Position numbers and translations under genes: made by a program. 64,000 nucleotides of DNA from JANNBN01 sp031385545 (lineage in GTDB: Bacteria; Actinomycetota; Acidimicrobiia; Acidimicrobiales; JANYDT01): assembly GCA_031385545.1 (NCBI GenBank), contig JANNBN010000125.1, positions 8,181 to 72,180 of the forward strand. Reading direction: 5' to 3'. Position 1 is the first letter of the stretch. Each line of letters starts with the position of its first letter. The notes under the pieces were generated by a model. It saw nothing but the letters and a program-made list of their open reading frames with translations. It was not told the DNA's origin and made no database searches. Positions 7,701 through 15,814 of this stretch are shown piece by piece.

Positions 7701-9370
7701 AGCCGGGCGAAGGCGGGCAGCTGCCTGGTCACAAGGTGTACCCGTGGATCGCCAAGACCCGGCACTCCACACCAGGTGTGGGCCTCATTTCGCCGCCGCC
7801 GCACCACGACATCTATTCCATCGAGGATCTGGCGCAGCTCATCCACGACCTGAAGAATGCCAACAACCGGGCGCGTGTGCACGTGAAACTGGTCGCAGAG
7901 GTTGGTGTCGGCACCGTCGCGGCCGGCGTCTCGAAGGCGCATGCCGACGTGGTGCTGATCTCGGGCCACGACGGTGGCACCGGAGCATCTCCGCTCACCT
8001 CGCTGAAGCATGCTGGCGGGCCATGGGAGCTGGGGCTGGCCGAGACGCAGCAGACGCTGTTGCTCAACGGGTTGCGTGACCGCATCGTGGTGCAGACCGA
8101 CGGCCAGTTGAAGACCGGCCGCGATGTCATCGTGGCTGCACTCCTGGGCGCAGAGGAATACGGCTTCGCCACGGCTCCGCTCGTTGTCAGCGGCTGCATC
8201 ATGATGCGCGTCTGCCACCTCGATACGTGTCCTGTCGGTGTGGCGACGCAGAATCCGGAACTGCGCAAGAAGTTCAGCGGCAAGCCCGAGTTCGTCGTGA
8301 ACTTCTTCGAGTACATCGCCGAAGAAGTACGCGAGCTGATGGCTCATCTGGGCTTCCGCACGATGGAAGAGATGATCGGTCAGGCTGAGCTGCTCGACAC
8401 CTCCCGCGCCATCGAACACTGGAAGACCAGCGGCCTCGACCTGTCGCCCATCTTCTACGTGCCGTCGCTGCCCGAAGGCACCCCGCGCCGCTGCGTGACC
8501 ACGCAGGACCACGGCCTGGCCAAGGCACTCGACAACACGCTGATCGAGCTGTGTGAAGCGGCGCTTGCCGACGGGCGGCCGGTCAACCTGGAACTGCCTA
8601 TCCGCAACATCAACCGCACCGTCGGCACCATGCTCGGAGCAGAAGTGACCCGTCGTCATGGCGGTGGCGGGCTTCCAGAGAACACCATCCAGATCCACTT
8701 CCGTGGCTCTGCTGGCAACAGCTTCGGAGCGTTCGTGCCGTCAGGAATCACGCTGCGGGTCGAGGGTGACTGCAACGACTACGTGGCCAAGGGTCTTTCC
8801 GGTGGAACGGTCATCGTGTTCCCCGACCGCGACGCCCCGTCGGCGTTCGTCGCCGAAGACAACGTCATCGCAGGCAACGTCATCATGTACGGCGCTACCG
8901 GCGGCAACGTGTTCATCCGCGGGCTGGTCGGCGAGCGTTTCGGTGTCCGCAACTCCGGTGCCACCGCCGTTGTCGAAGGTGTGGGCGACCACGCGTGTGA
9001 GTACATGACCGGCGGCTGCGTCGTGGTGCTCGGCCGCACCGGCCGCAACTTCGGCGCCGGCATGTCCGGCGGCATGGCATTCGTCTATGACCCAGCTGGA
9101 AGGTTCCCCGCTTCGGTCAATCGCGAGATGGTCGACATCGACCCACTTTCGGCCGACGATGTTGCGTCCCTGCACAGCACCATTTCCCGGCACCAGCACG
9201 AGACGGGTTCACCCGTGGCAGCAGCCATCTTGGCCGACTGGGCCGAAACCCAGAAGGACTTTGTGAAGGTCATGCCACAGGACTTCAAGCGTGTCCTGCG
9301 GGCAAGCGCTGCCGCCGAGGCCGAAGGACGCAACGTCAACGACGCCATCATGGCCGCTGCCCGCGCATAA
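4799..9370 (+). CDS. gltB: glutamate synthase large subunit
   Basis: GltB makes glutamate from glutamine and 2-oxoglutarate with reducing power from GltD. The 1,523-residue length is normal for the family. After a short propeptide, ANEHDACGVSF places the N-terminal nucleophile at Cys30, exposed by processing, at the head of the class II amidotransferase domain. The central and FMN domains follow (GAKPGEGGQLPGHKVYPWIA and SGHDGGTGASPL), then the 3Fe-4S motif CHLDTCPVGVATQ and the C-terminal GXGXG beta-helix. The ATG at 4799 is preferred over frame extensions upstream because of AAAGGAC at the right spacing and because homologs begin here. gltD follows after 82 bp. Confidence 0.97.
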   Translation: MNVFEQLGTATPGLPAAQGLYDPANEHDACGVSFVCNIRGVASHDVVSKGLTALENMEHRGASGSEINTGDGAGILVQIPHDFFTAVLPFELPARGEYVAGMVFLPRNQEQADRAVAQITKIIDAEGLRTLGWRFITPDDSMIGPTARAAMPQFRQLFLRGIDPYLKDMALERRAYVVRKRIENEVAGVYFPSLSHRTIVYKGMLTTEQLRQFFGDLQDPRFTSAIALVHSRFSTNTFPSWPLSHPYRYVAHNGEINTVQGNRNWMRARESLLASDLIPGDLKRLFPVIQPGGSDSASFDNVLELLHLGGRPLHHAVLMMIPEAWENHAGMSTELRAFYQFHSSLMEPWDGPASIAFTDGSMIGAVLDRNGLRPSRFWVTSDDMVIMASEVGVLDIDPANVVRKGRLQPGRMFLVDTAQGRIVDDTEIKDALATDHPYADWLHAGLLHIDELPDREHQVYSHESVLRRQQMFGYTQEELTILIAPMAKTGQEALGSMGTDTPIAVLSKRPRLLFDYFQQLFAQVTNPPLDAIREELVTSLGNSIGPEGNLLSPGPASCRHITLSSPIIDNDELAKLVHVNDDGDMPGFTPFVVHGLFPVAENGEGLRRTLDEIRAGVSVAIENGAKIIVLSDRDSSAELAPIPSLLLVAAVHHHLIREKSRNKVSIIVESGDCREVHHACLLVGFGASAINPYLAMESIEDMIRQHELVADPRKAVKAYIKAMSKGILKVMSKMGISTVSSYMGAQVFETIGLSQGIVDEYFTGVVSRLGGVGIDVISQEAIARHSKAYPTRTSSRAHRALDWGGEYQWRRDGEYHLFNPDTVFKLQHATRAKRYDIFKEYTAAVNDQARNLATLRGLFEFRAGLRASVPIDEVESIGSIVKRFSTGAMSYGSISAEAHENLAIAMNRLGAKSNTGEGGEDAERFVPMANGDSKRSAIKQVASGRFGVTSEYLVNADDIQIKMAQGAKPGEGGQLPGHKVYPWIAKTRHSTPGVGLISPPPHHDIYSIEDLAQLIHDLKNANNRARVHVKLVAEVGVGTVAAGVSKAHADVVLISGHDGGTGASPLTSLKHAGGPWELGLAETQQTLLLNGLRDRIVVQTDGQLKTGRDVIVAALLGAEEYGFATAPLVVSGCIMMRVCHLDTCPVGVATQNPELRKKFSGKPEFVVNFFEYIAEEVRELMAHLGFRTMEEMIGQAELLDTSRAIEHWKTSGLDLSPIFYVPSLPEGTPRRCVTTQDHGLAKALDNTLIELCEAALADGRPVNLELPIRNINRTVGTMLGAEVTRRHGGGGLPENTIQIHFRGSAGNSFGAFVPSGITLRVEGDCNDYVAKGLSGGTVIVFPDRDAPSAFVAEDNVIAGNVIMYGATGGNVFIRGLVGERFGVRNSGATAVVEGVGDHACEYMTGGCVVVLGRTGRNFGAGMSGGMAFVYDPAGRFPASVNREMVDIDPLSADDVASLHSTISRHQHETGSPVAAAILADWAETQKDFVKVMPQDFKRVLRASAAAEAEGRNVNDAIMAAARA

Positions 9371-9452
9371 CCGAGCATCATTCCAGCCAGCCGACCAGCC
9401 AGCAATCGCACACGAGTTTCAGAGACACGAGAGAAGAGCACAGGAGACGACC

Positions 9453-10928
9453 ATGGGTGAGATCGGTGGATTCCTCAAGCACACGCGTGACACGCCAGAA
9501 CGACGGCCGGTGCCAATCCGGTTGCGGGACTGGAAAGAGGTCTACGAACCGTTCGCCGAAGCAAAGCTGAAGACCCAGGCCGGGCGTTGCATGGATTGCG
9601 GCATCCCGTTCTGTCACAACGGCTGCCCGCTCGGCAACCTCATCCCGGAGTGGAACGACCTCGTGTACCGCAACGAATGGCAGAGCGCCATCGAGCGGCT
9701 GCATGCCACGAACAACTTTCCTGAGTTCACCGGTCGGTTGTGCCCGGCACCGTGCGAGGGGGCCTGCGTGCTTGGCATCAACGACCTGCCGGTCACCATC
9801 AAGAATGTCGAGAACACCATCATCGACCGGGCGTGGGACGAAGGTTGGGTCACCCCCGTGCTGGCGGCGGTGAAGACGGGCAAGAAGGTCGCTGTCATCG
9901 GGTCCGGTCCAGCAGGGCTGGCTGCTGCACAGCAGCTGACGCGTGCCGGTCACGCGGTCACCGTGTACGAGCGCGCCGACCGTATCGGTGGACTGCTCCG
10001 TTATGGCATTCCAGAGTTCAAGATGGAGAAGCGCCTGCTCGATCGTCGCTTGGGGCAGATGCAGGCCGAAGGTACCCGGTTCGTCACCAACGCCAACGTG
10101 GGTCAGCCCGGTGGGCCGTCTGTGCAGGAGCTACACGACGAGTTCGACGCCATCGTTCTTGCCGGCGGGTCGACCGCAGGCCGAGACCTCCCCATTCCTG
10201 GGCGAGAGTTCCAGGGCGTCCACCTGGCCATGGAGTACCTGCCGCTGGCCAACAAGGTGCAGGCTGGCGACTTTGCCGAAGCTGTCATCGATGCCGAAGG
10301 CAAGCGGGTCATCATCATCGGCGGTGGCGACACCGGCGCAGACTGCTTGGGCACCGCGCATCGGCAGGGCGCCGCAAGCGTCCACCAGTTCGAGATCATG
10401 CCGCGACCCCCTGACGAGCGAGCAACGGACAACCCGTGGCCGCTTTATCCGTTTACATACAAAGTCACCTCTGCTCACGAGGAGGGTGGCGATCGCGTCT
10501 ATTCCGTGACTACCACCGAATTCGTGGGTGCCGATGGCAAGCTCACCGGCCTACGCGGCCACGAGGTGGAGCAGAAGTTCACCGACGGGCGTATGTCGTT
10601 CGAGAAGGTCGAAGGCTCCGAGTTCGAGTATCCGGTTGACCTGGTGTTCCTGGCGATGGGTTTCACCGGCCCGGAACGCGGCGGTCTGCTTGAACAGCTC
10701 GGCGTCACGATCGACGGCCGTGGAAACGTTGCCCGCACGTCGGACTACGCAACCAGCGTCGACGGCGTGTTCGTGGCCGGAGACATGGGCCGCGGCCAGA
10801 GCCTCATCGTGTGGGCCATTGCCGAAGGCCGCAGCGCCGCTGCGGCGTGCGACCAGTTCCTGATGGGCGAGACCCAGTTGCCTGCACCGATCACGGTGCA
10901 ACAGACTCTGTCACCAGCCCCTCGCTGA
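9453..10928 (+). CDS. gltD: glutamate synthase small subunit
   Basis: This 491-residue flavoprotein feeds NADPH electrons to GltB. The N-terminal iron-sulphur motif is CMDCGIPFCHNGCPLGNLIP, then VIGSGPAGLAAAQQL binds FAD and IIGGGDTGADCLG binds NADPH. The C-terminal GDMGRGQSLIVWAIAEGR closes the FAD site. AGGAG sits 7 bp ahead of the ATG at 9453. Together with gltB upstream it forms the usual ammonium-assimilation pair, so the cell can use the GS-GOGAT route. Confidence 0.97.
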   Translation: MGEIGGFLKHTRDTPERRPVPIRLRDWKEVYEPFAEAKLKTQAGRCMDCGIPFCHNGCPLGNLIPEWNDLVYRNEWQSAIERLHATNNFPEFTGRLCPAPCEGACVLGINDLPVTIKNVENTIIDRAWDEGWVTPVLAAVKTGKKVAVIGSGPAGLAAAQQLTRAGHAVTVYERADRIGGLLRYGIPEFKMEKRLLDRRLGQMQAEGTRFVTNANVGQPGGPSVQELHDEFDAIVLAGGSTAGRDLPIPGREFQGVHLAMEYLPLANKVQAGDFAEAVIDAEGKRVIIIGGGDTGADCLGTAHRQGAASVHQFEIMPRPPDERATDNPWPLYPFTYKVTSAHEEGGDRVYSVTTTEFVGADGKLTGLRGHEVEQKFTDGRMSFEKVEGSEFEYPVDLVFLAMGFTGPERGGLLEQLGVTIDGRGNVARTSDYATSVDGVFVAGDMGRGQSLIVWAIAEGRSAAAACDQFLMGETQLPAPITVQQTLSPAPR

Positions 10929-10968
10929 CCTCACGCTGGCAGGTTCGGCCAACGAGTGCCCAGAACCG

Positions 10969-12930
10969 TTAGCCGAGGCCGGTGACCGGTGGGCCGCCGA
11001 CGCCGACGTTGCCATCGCCGGGCGGCGATGTCGGCTTTGGTTCCGCCTTGGTTTCAGGCGGCTTTGTCACCTTTGGCTTGGCGGTTGTCCCTTCGACCTT
11101 GGTGCTTTCAGGCTTCGAGGTGCCGGCCTTGGTGGAGTCTGAGTCTGCCCCTGCCTGCACCGGCTGGCTGTCGGGTAGACCGTCGCTTCCTGATGGACGG
11201 GTCGTGTCCGACTCCGGCTTGGTGACTTTGGGCTTCAGCGTGGTGGTGGTCGCACCGGCGGTGGGATTGCCTTGGCAATCCTTGCCTTCAGCCGGCCGGT
11301 AGAAAGCGCGCGTACGGTCTTTTTTCGTGGTGCCGTCAACGTAGGTACGCAGACGATACGTGTAAACGATCTTGCACTGATCTTTCGGCTCCACAACTTG
11401 GTCGACCACCTCACCCTTCACGAACGGCGTGGAGTACAGGTTGACGGTGATGGACCGCGCGGAGTACGTGGGCCAGATCAAAATGCCGTAGGGCGTGTTG
11501 TTGCGAATCTTCAGATCAGGATCGGGAAATGACAGCGTGGCTTCGCGGCCGAACGGGTACCGAGAGATGTACAGCGAATGCGACTGGTACTCCACCAGGT
11601 CGAGCCCTGCGAAGAATGCTGCGTTAAACATCGTGGTGGCGAACTGGCTGATGCCTCCGCCGAAGTTCTCTGCGTACACCCCGTCCTCGATAACGTGAGC
11701 TTTGAAGAACCCGTTTGCCGCCGTACGCGGACCGATGGTTTCGTTGACCGAGAACGTGTCGCCGGGTTTGATCACGATGCCTCGGATGAGATCGGCGATG
11801 TGATGGATGTTCTTCACCCGCACTTCGCCCGGCGCGTGCTTGGTGGTGAAGGTGGACACGAGCTGCGACACGCCGAGTGACTGAATCTGCTCGGTGGTGA
11901 CCTTTGGCTGCACCTCTTCAAGCCGCAGTTCCACAATTTCACCCGACCCACCGGCAACGGCTGCGTTGAGCTGGTCGGCAGCGTCATCGGTGCAGCAGCG
12001 AAGCCCGGTCTCGGATGCAACATGCGTGACCGTGCCGTCATCGTTGACCTGGAGACGAGCGTCTATCGCAGGCCGACCCACTGACCCGATGCCGTTGAGT
12101 ACCAGAGCCAATGCCTTGTCGCCGTCGAGCTTCAACGAGACCTGTTCGTTCTCGAGGGTCGGCGTGACGAGCCGGCGTAGCTGCTTAGGCTGCACGGTAA
12201 TTTCCTTTCCGTCGATCCTGACTGCGAGCGGCTTCGAAGCGAGTTGCACGGCGCGGTCGAGCAGCGCAGACAGTTCGGCATCCGTGTATCGCGACGGAAG
12301 CACCACGCGCTCAACCGGAATCTCCAGCGGATTGGGGCCGCCCGGCAGCAATTGTTCGAGCGTCGACACAATGACACCTGGTGAGATTCCCATTCCAGGC
12401 TTGCCCGGTTTGATGACGAACTTGTCACCCTGGACCGCAAGCGTGGGGTCGACCGGCTGCTCTGCCGACTCGGTGTCGTTGTCGCTGATTGTCTGCGCGA
12501 CGACAGTTGCATCGACGGAAACCGGAACTTCGATCGTGTCAGTGCCGAAGAAGGCCCCGAAGTACGAGCGGACGCGGTCGCCCGCACTGTCGGAGCGTCC
12601 GATCCGTAGCAATTCGCGGCGAAGCCTGTCACGTTGCACACTGACGCCAAGCTCAGAGCCGGTCACGTTGAACGCACCTTGCGGCGGGACGATTGCCACG
12701 CTCATCGTGCGGTAGCGGCCCTCCAATTGGTCGAGGAACGAATCGAGGGAGTCGGCGCTCATCCGCCCGATGTTTTCTCCGGCAACGACGACGTTGCGCT
12801 GCACGTGATTGCGCGTACGGCGGGCATCGATCAGCGCCATCAGCACCACAACGACGAGTACCGACAGGCCAGCCAAAGCCCAGAGCGCTGCCCGCGGTAC
12901 GCCACTGCGAGGATCACGGGGGGAAGTCAT
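10969..12930 (-). CDS. VanW family envelope protein
   Basis: The 653-residue protein has one N-terminal membrane helix (ALWALAGLSVLVVVVLMALI, about residues 15-35) and an extracellular remainder. Two repeated peptidoglycan-binding-4-like domains come first, then a VanW domain with FNAAFFAGLDLVEYQSHSLY and FPDPDLKIRNNTPYGILIWP. The last hundred residues are a low-complexity Thr/Pro/Lys/Glu tail, probably spanning or lining the cell wall. VanW proteins are linked to cell-wall modification, but their chemistry is not established. The ATG at 12930 overlaps the stop of a tiny upstream frame (ATGA). The gene converges with gltD, 40 bp apart. Confidence 0.85.
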   Translation of the reverse strand: MTSPRDPRSGVPRAALWALAGLSVLVVVVLMALIDARRTRNHVQRNVVVAGENIGRMSADSLDSFLDQLEGRYRTMSVAIVPPQGAFNVTGSELGVSVQRDRLRRELLRIGRSDSAGDRVRSYFGAFFGTDTIEVPVSVDATVVAQTISDNDTESAEQPVDPTLAVQGDKFVIKPGKPGMGISPGVIVSTLEQLLPGGPNPLEIPVERVVLPSRYTDAELSALLDRAVQLASKPLAVRIDGKEITVQPKQLRRLVTPTLENEQVSLKLDGDKALALVLNGIGSVGRPAIDARLQVNDDGTVTHVASETGLRCCTDDAADQLNAAVAGGSGEIVELRLEEVQPKVTTEQIQSLGVSQLVSTFTTKHAPGEVRVKNIHHIADLIRGIVIKPGDTFSVNETIGPRTAANGFFKAHVIEDGVYAENFGGGISQFATTMFNAAFFAGLDLVEYQSHSLYISRYPFGREATLSFPDPDLKIRNNTPYGILIWPTYSARSITVNLYSTPFVKGEVVDQVVEPKDQCKIVYTYRLRTYVDGTTKKDRTRAFYRPAEGKDCQGNPTAGATTTTLKPKVTKPESDTTRPSGSDGLPDSQPVQAGADSDSTKAGTSKPESTKVEGTTAKPKVTKPPETKAEPKPTSPPGDGNVGVGGPPVTGLG

Positions 12931-13001
12931 GAGTTGGCTACTGGGTCGCTTGTCGGCAGTGGTGTGTGGCCGTCGGGGCACACGTTCAGGATCGTTGCCA
13001 T
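12927..13001 (-). CDS. possible 24-codon ORF coupled to the VanW gene
   Basis: A 24-residue frame starting MATILNVCPDGHTPL ends in TGA that overlaps the ATG of the VanW gene as ATGA, the usual geometry of translational coupling. No convincing ribosome-binding site precedes it and I know no family for it. It may be a leader peptide or chance; homologs with the same overlap would decide. Confidence 0.2.
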   Translation of the reverse strand: MATILNVCPDGHTPLPTSDPVANS

Positions 13002-13126
13002 GGTAGTGGCGTCGTCGTTACCGCCTGAAGGCAGATGAGCAAATCGCGGGGATTGGTGAACGACGGTCACATATGGTGTGTGTCCGTCGCAGCAGGTCCG
13101 AGCCGATACGGAACCGGCCCGCCAGC

Positions 13127-13942
13127 TCAGAGATTCGACTTGTTGCCCGGTTTGATCCGTGGGTCGAACCGGGTGATCTCGTCGAACTGTTCGCCCATCG
13201 TTTTCACGATCGCTTCGAAGCAGACCTTGCCGTGCGCCGCGTTTGACCCTGTTGGATCGCCGATCACACCGATGGGCATGGCACCAGGGGCCAGATCGTC
13301 GGGGTGGTCGAAGTCGTTCGACAACCAGCCGAACGCGACGCTTCCACCGAAGCGGACATGGCGGTTTTCTGCGAGGTGCTCGGGAACCCGGCGCACAGCG
13401 GTGGAAAGATCGACCAGGTCCGGACGCACGTGCATCATCAGCGATGTCTCGTCGTGGCCGGCATGAATACTCATGCCAAGTTCGTTGCCTTCCTCTGTGT
13501 TCATCCACGGATGCATGAGGAACGTACGAAGGCCGTGGCGAAGCCGGATATCGCGAAGCGCTACTTGCAGCAATGCGGAGTTCCCTCCATGCGCGTTGAC
13601 AAAAACCAGGGTGCGCGCAGGGGTCAACGTCAGCGATCGAGCCAGATCATCGAGGATCGACAGCATGGTGGTCGCCGAGAGCCAGAACGTGCCAGGAGCC
13701 CAGGCATGCTCGTTGGACTTGGTGAACGGCAGCGTTGGCAGCTGCCACAGGTCGAGCTGGTCGCCGAACGCGTTGACCGCCGCCGTTGTCGTGGCTTCGG
13801 CGAGCACGAAGTCCGTCGACACGGGGAGGTGCGGACCATGCGCCTCGATGGCCCCAAGGCCCAGCACGACAACACTGTCGGGCGTCAACCGATCGTGGAG
13901 CGTGTGAGCCGCGTGGTCGGGAAGGAACCGTGATTCAGCCAT
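13127..13942 (-). CDS. creatininase family amidohydrolase
   Basis: This 271-residue protein has the metal-binding signatures of the creatininase fold: GAIEAHGPHLPVSTD near the N-terminus, with Glu, His and Asp ligands, FVNAHGGNSALL in the middle, and HAGHDETS with the bridging Glu further on. Relatives hydrolyse creatinine or cyclic amides, or act in mycofactocin maturation (MftE) and on formamide-type intermediates of riboflavin/F420 synthesis. No mycofactocin genes are nearby, so the substrate is not assigned. It is divergent from the flavoprotein gene, with only about 31 bp between starts, so the two promoters must overlap. Confidence 0.88.
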   Translation of the reverse strand: MAESRFLPDHAAHTLHDRLTPDSVVVLGLGAIEAHGPHLPVSTDFVLAEATTTAAVNAFGDQLDLWQLPTLPFTKSNEHAWAPGTFWLSATTMLSILDDLARSLTLTPARTLVFVNAHGGNSALLQVALRDIRLRHGLRTFLMHPWMNTEEGNELGMSIHAGHDETSLMMHVRPDLVDLSTAVRRVPEHLAENRHVRFGGSVAFGWLSNDFDHPDDLAPGAMPIGVIGDPTGSNAAHGKVCFEAIVKTMGEQFDEITRFDPRIKPGNKSNL

Positions 13943-13973
13943 TGCACGAAGGGTACTGGTGCACAATGGGCCT

Positions 13974-15587
13974 ATGCAGTCAACCGGCGTAATCATCATC
14001 GGAGGTGGCCACAACGGGTTGATCTGTGCTGCCTTTCTCGCCAAGGCCGGTCTCGATGTCACCGTCATCGAAGCCCGTTCGGCAGTAGGCGGCAACGCAG
14101 CAACGGAGTCAGCGCTGGACGGGGCTCGGTTCAACATCTGCAACTGCGACCACTCGATGATCAGGGCCACGCCGATCATCGACGAACTCGGGTTGACTGC
14201 GCACGGTCTGCGCTACGTGGATTCGCACCTGTCACAGGTCAACGTCCACTGGGACGGTGGCCCAGCGTGGTACCTGTTCCACGACCTCGAACGCACCATG
14301 GACTCCATCCGCCACAGCTATCCGTCGGAAGCTGACAATTACAGGCGCTACGTCGCTGCAGCCGGGCCGATCGTACGTACGATTATCGATGTTGCCAACG
14401 CAACCCCCACCCCGGGTGCAATCGCAGCGAAAGTTCTCCGGCGGCCTCGCGGTGCCAGTTCGATCATGTCTTGGTCGCGCCGCAGTGTCGGCGATGTGAT
14501 GCGCTCGTTCTTCACCGCCGAGCCGATGCGCGGCCCCGCGGTCACAACCGGTCCTGCTGTCTGGGGTCTATCGCCCGAGTTCTCGGGGACCGGCCTCGGC
14601 GCGATGACGTACGCACTGCGCCACGAGGTGCTCTCCGGGCGCCCGGTCGGTGGCAGTGGTGCGCTTCCGGAGGCGCTGCGGGCCGCCTTGATCGAAGAGG
14701 GAGGCCGGGTGATGTGCAACACCCGCGTCTCACAGATCCTGTGCGAAGGTGACCGGGTCATCGGGGTTCGCGTGCAGAACGGTGACGAAATCCGAGCTGC
14801 AATTGTGGTGTGCGCGGCGGATCCGCGTGCGGCACTCGTCGAGTGGCTCACCGATGCCCCACCGCAGGCTTCGGCGTTGATCGAGCGCTACCGAACTCAA
14901 CCGACGCTCGACGGGTACGAGTCAAAGATCGACGCAGTGATCAACGGGCGCTACCGGTTTCGCTCGGTCGAGGACGAAGGGCTTGCTGCGGCCGGACTCA
15001 CCGCAGATGATGCAGCGCACGCAACCACCATTGTGTCGGTCAGCCTGGCCGATATGGCTGCGGCGTACGAGTTGAAACAGCAAGGCCGAATCGCGCAGCG
15101 ACCGATGTTCTTTGCCAACACCCCTTCGGTGAAGGACCGGTCGATGGCCGCCGGTCTGGCCGCTACGCAGGACATCTTCAGCATGGAGATCTTGTGGACC
15201 CCGTACGCGCTGCACGGTGGGTGGGACGGCAGCACCGAGCCGCAACGGTGGATGCAGCGATTCGGTGACCTTGTCGATGTCAACGGGTTCGGGTCGTTCA
15301 GCGATGCTGTCGACCGGTGGCGGTTGATGGGGCCACGCGAATACGAGGCGCAGTTCTCGATGGTGCGCGGCTATGCGCCTTCGTTTGCAGGGACGCCGCT
15401 CACCACCATGCTCGGCAAGGACCCCGAGCTCACCCGTTACGAAACGCCGGTCCGGGGGCTGTTCCTCACAGGTGCAGCCACGTTCCCGGGGGCTGGCATC
15501 TGGGGCGCGTCGGGCCGCAACGCCGCTGCAGCCATTCTCCGGTCAGACGGGCGCAGCGCCCGCGCCCGCGCTGCCGCCCGTTCCTGA
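13974..15587 (+). CDS. phytoene-desaturase-like FAD oxidoreductase
   Basis: The 537-residue protein starts VIIIGGGHNGLICAAFLAKAG, the GxGxxG dinucleotide site, followed by the second family motif VIEARSAVGGNAAT. Near the C-terminus GLFLTGAATFPGAGIWGASGRNAA is the carotenoid-desaturase/PYROXD2-type FAD-closing motif. PYROXD2-like members are common in actinobacteria with unknown substrates, and no carotenoid genes are near, so desaturase activity is not claimed. An ATG at 13959 is an alternative start. With no ribosome-binding site and a divergent neighbour so close, translation is probably leaderless. Confidence 0.85.
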   Translation: MQSTGVIIIGGGHNGLICAAFLAKAGLDVTVIEARSAVGGNAATESALDGARFNICNCDHSMIRATPIIDELGLTAHGLRYVDSHLSQVNVHWDGGPAWYLFHDLERTMDSIRHSYPSEADNYRRYVAAAGPIVRTIIDVANATPTPGAIAAKVLRRPRGASSIMSWSRRSVGDVMRSFFTAEPMRGPAVTTGPAVWGLSPEFSGTGLGAMTYALRHEVLSGRPVGGSGALPEALRAALIEEGGRVMCNTRVSQILCEGDRVIGVRVQNGDEIRAAIVVCAADPRAALVEWLTDAPPQASALIERYRTQPTLDGYESKIDAVINGRYRFRSVEDEGLAAAGLTADDAAHATTIVSVSLADMAAAYELKQQGRIAQRPMFFANTPSVKDRSMAAGLAATQDIFSMEILWTPYALHGGWDGSTEPQRWMQRFGDLVDVNGFGSFSDAVDRWRLMGPREYEAQFSMVRGYAPSFAGTPLTTMLGKDPELTRYETPVRGLFLTGAATFPGAGIWGASGRNAAAAILRSDGRSARARAAARS

Positions 15588-15611
15588 CCTCTGTCTGGGG
15601 CCTGCTCGCCC

Positions 15612-15699
15612 ACAGACGCGCAACTCGGCCGAGCCAGACGCGCAACTTGCCCAAAATGCGCCTGTGGCGACAGCGAAAGTGCCGAGTTGTGTGGGATTT
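15612..15699. repeat. CAACTCG/CAACTTG dispersed repeat, copy 1
   Basis: ACGCGCAACTCGGCC and ACGCGCAACTTGCCC stand as direct repeats 20 bp apart, and CAACTCGGC is answered about 60 bp later by its exact inverse GCCGAGTTG at about 15681-15689. The same core in both orientations recurs at 58960-59076. The position between convergent genes, next to a strong terminator, suggests an intergenic structural element. Confidence 0.5.
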
Positions 15700-15738
15700 T
15701 GGGCCGCGATGTGTGGGTCTGGACAGTGAGGTGACGCG

Positions 15739-15768
15739 AAACGTCCCGGGTGCAAGCCCGGGACGTTT
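15739..15768. terminator. bidirectional terminator
   Basis: AAACGTCCCGGG and its perfect inverse CCCGGGACGTTT form a 12 bp stem with a 6-nt loop (TGCAAG), flanked by T-rich and A-rich ends. It lies between the convergent flavoprotein and substrate-binding-protein genes and could serve both. Confidence 0.85.
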
Positions 15769-15814
15769 GTCTGTCATCTGAAACCGTCGTCGGGGAATCC
15801 CCCGGCGAGTCAGA

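Noticed and set aside
6839..8698. 619-codon open frame on the minus strand
   Set aside because: It lies wholly within gltB and has the His/Arg/Val-rich composition of an antisense shadow.
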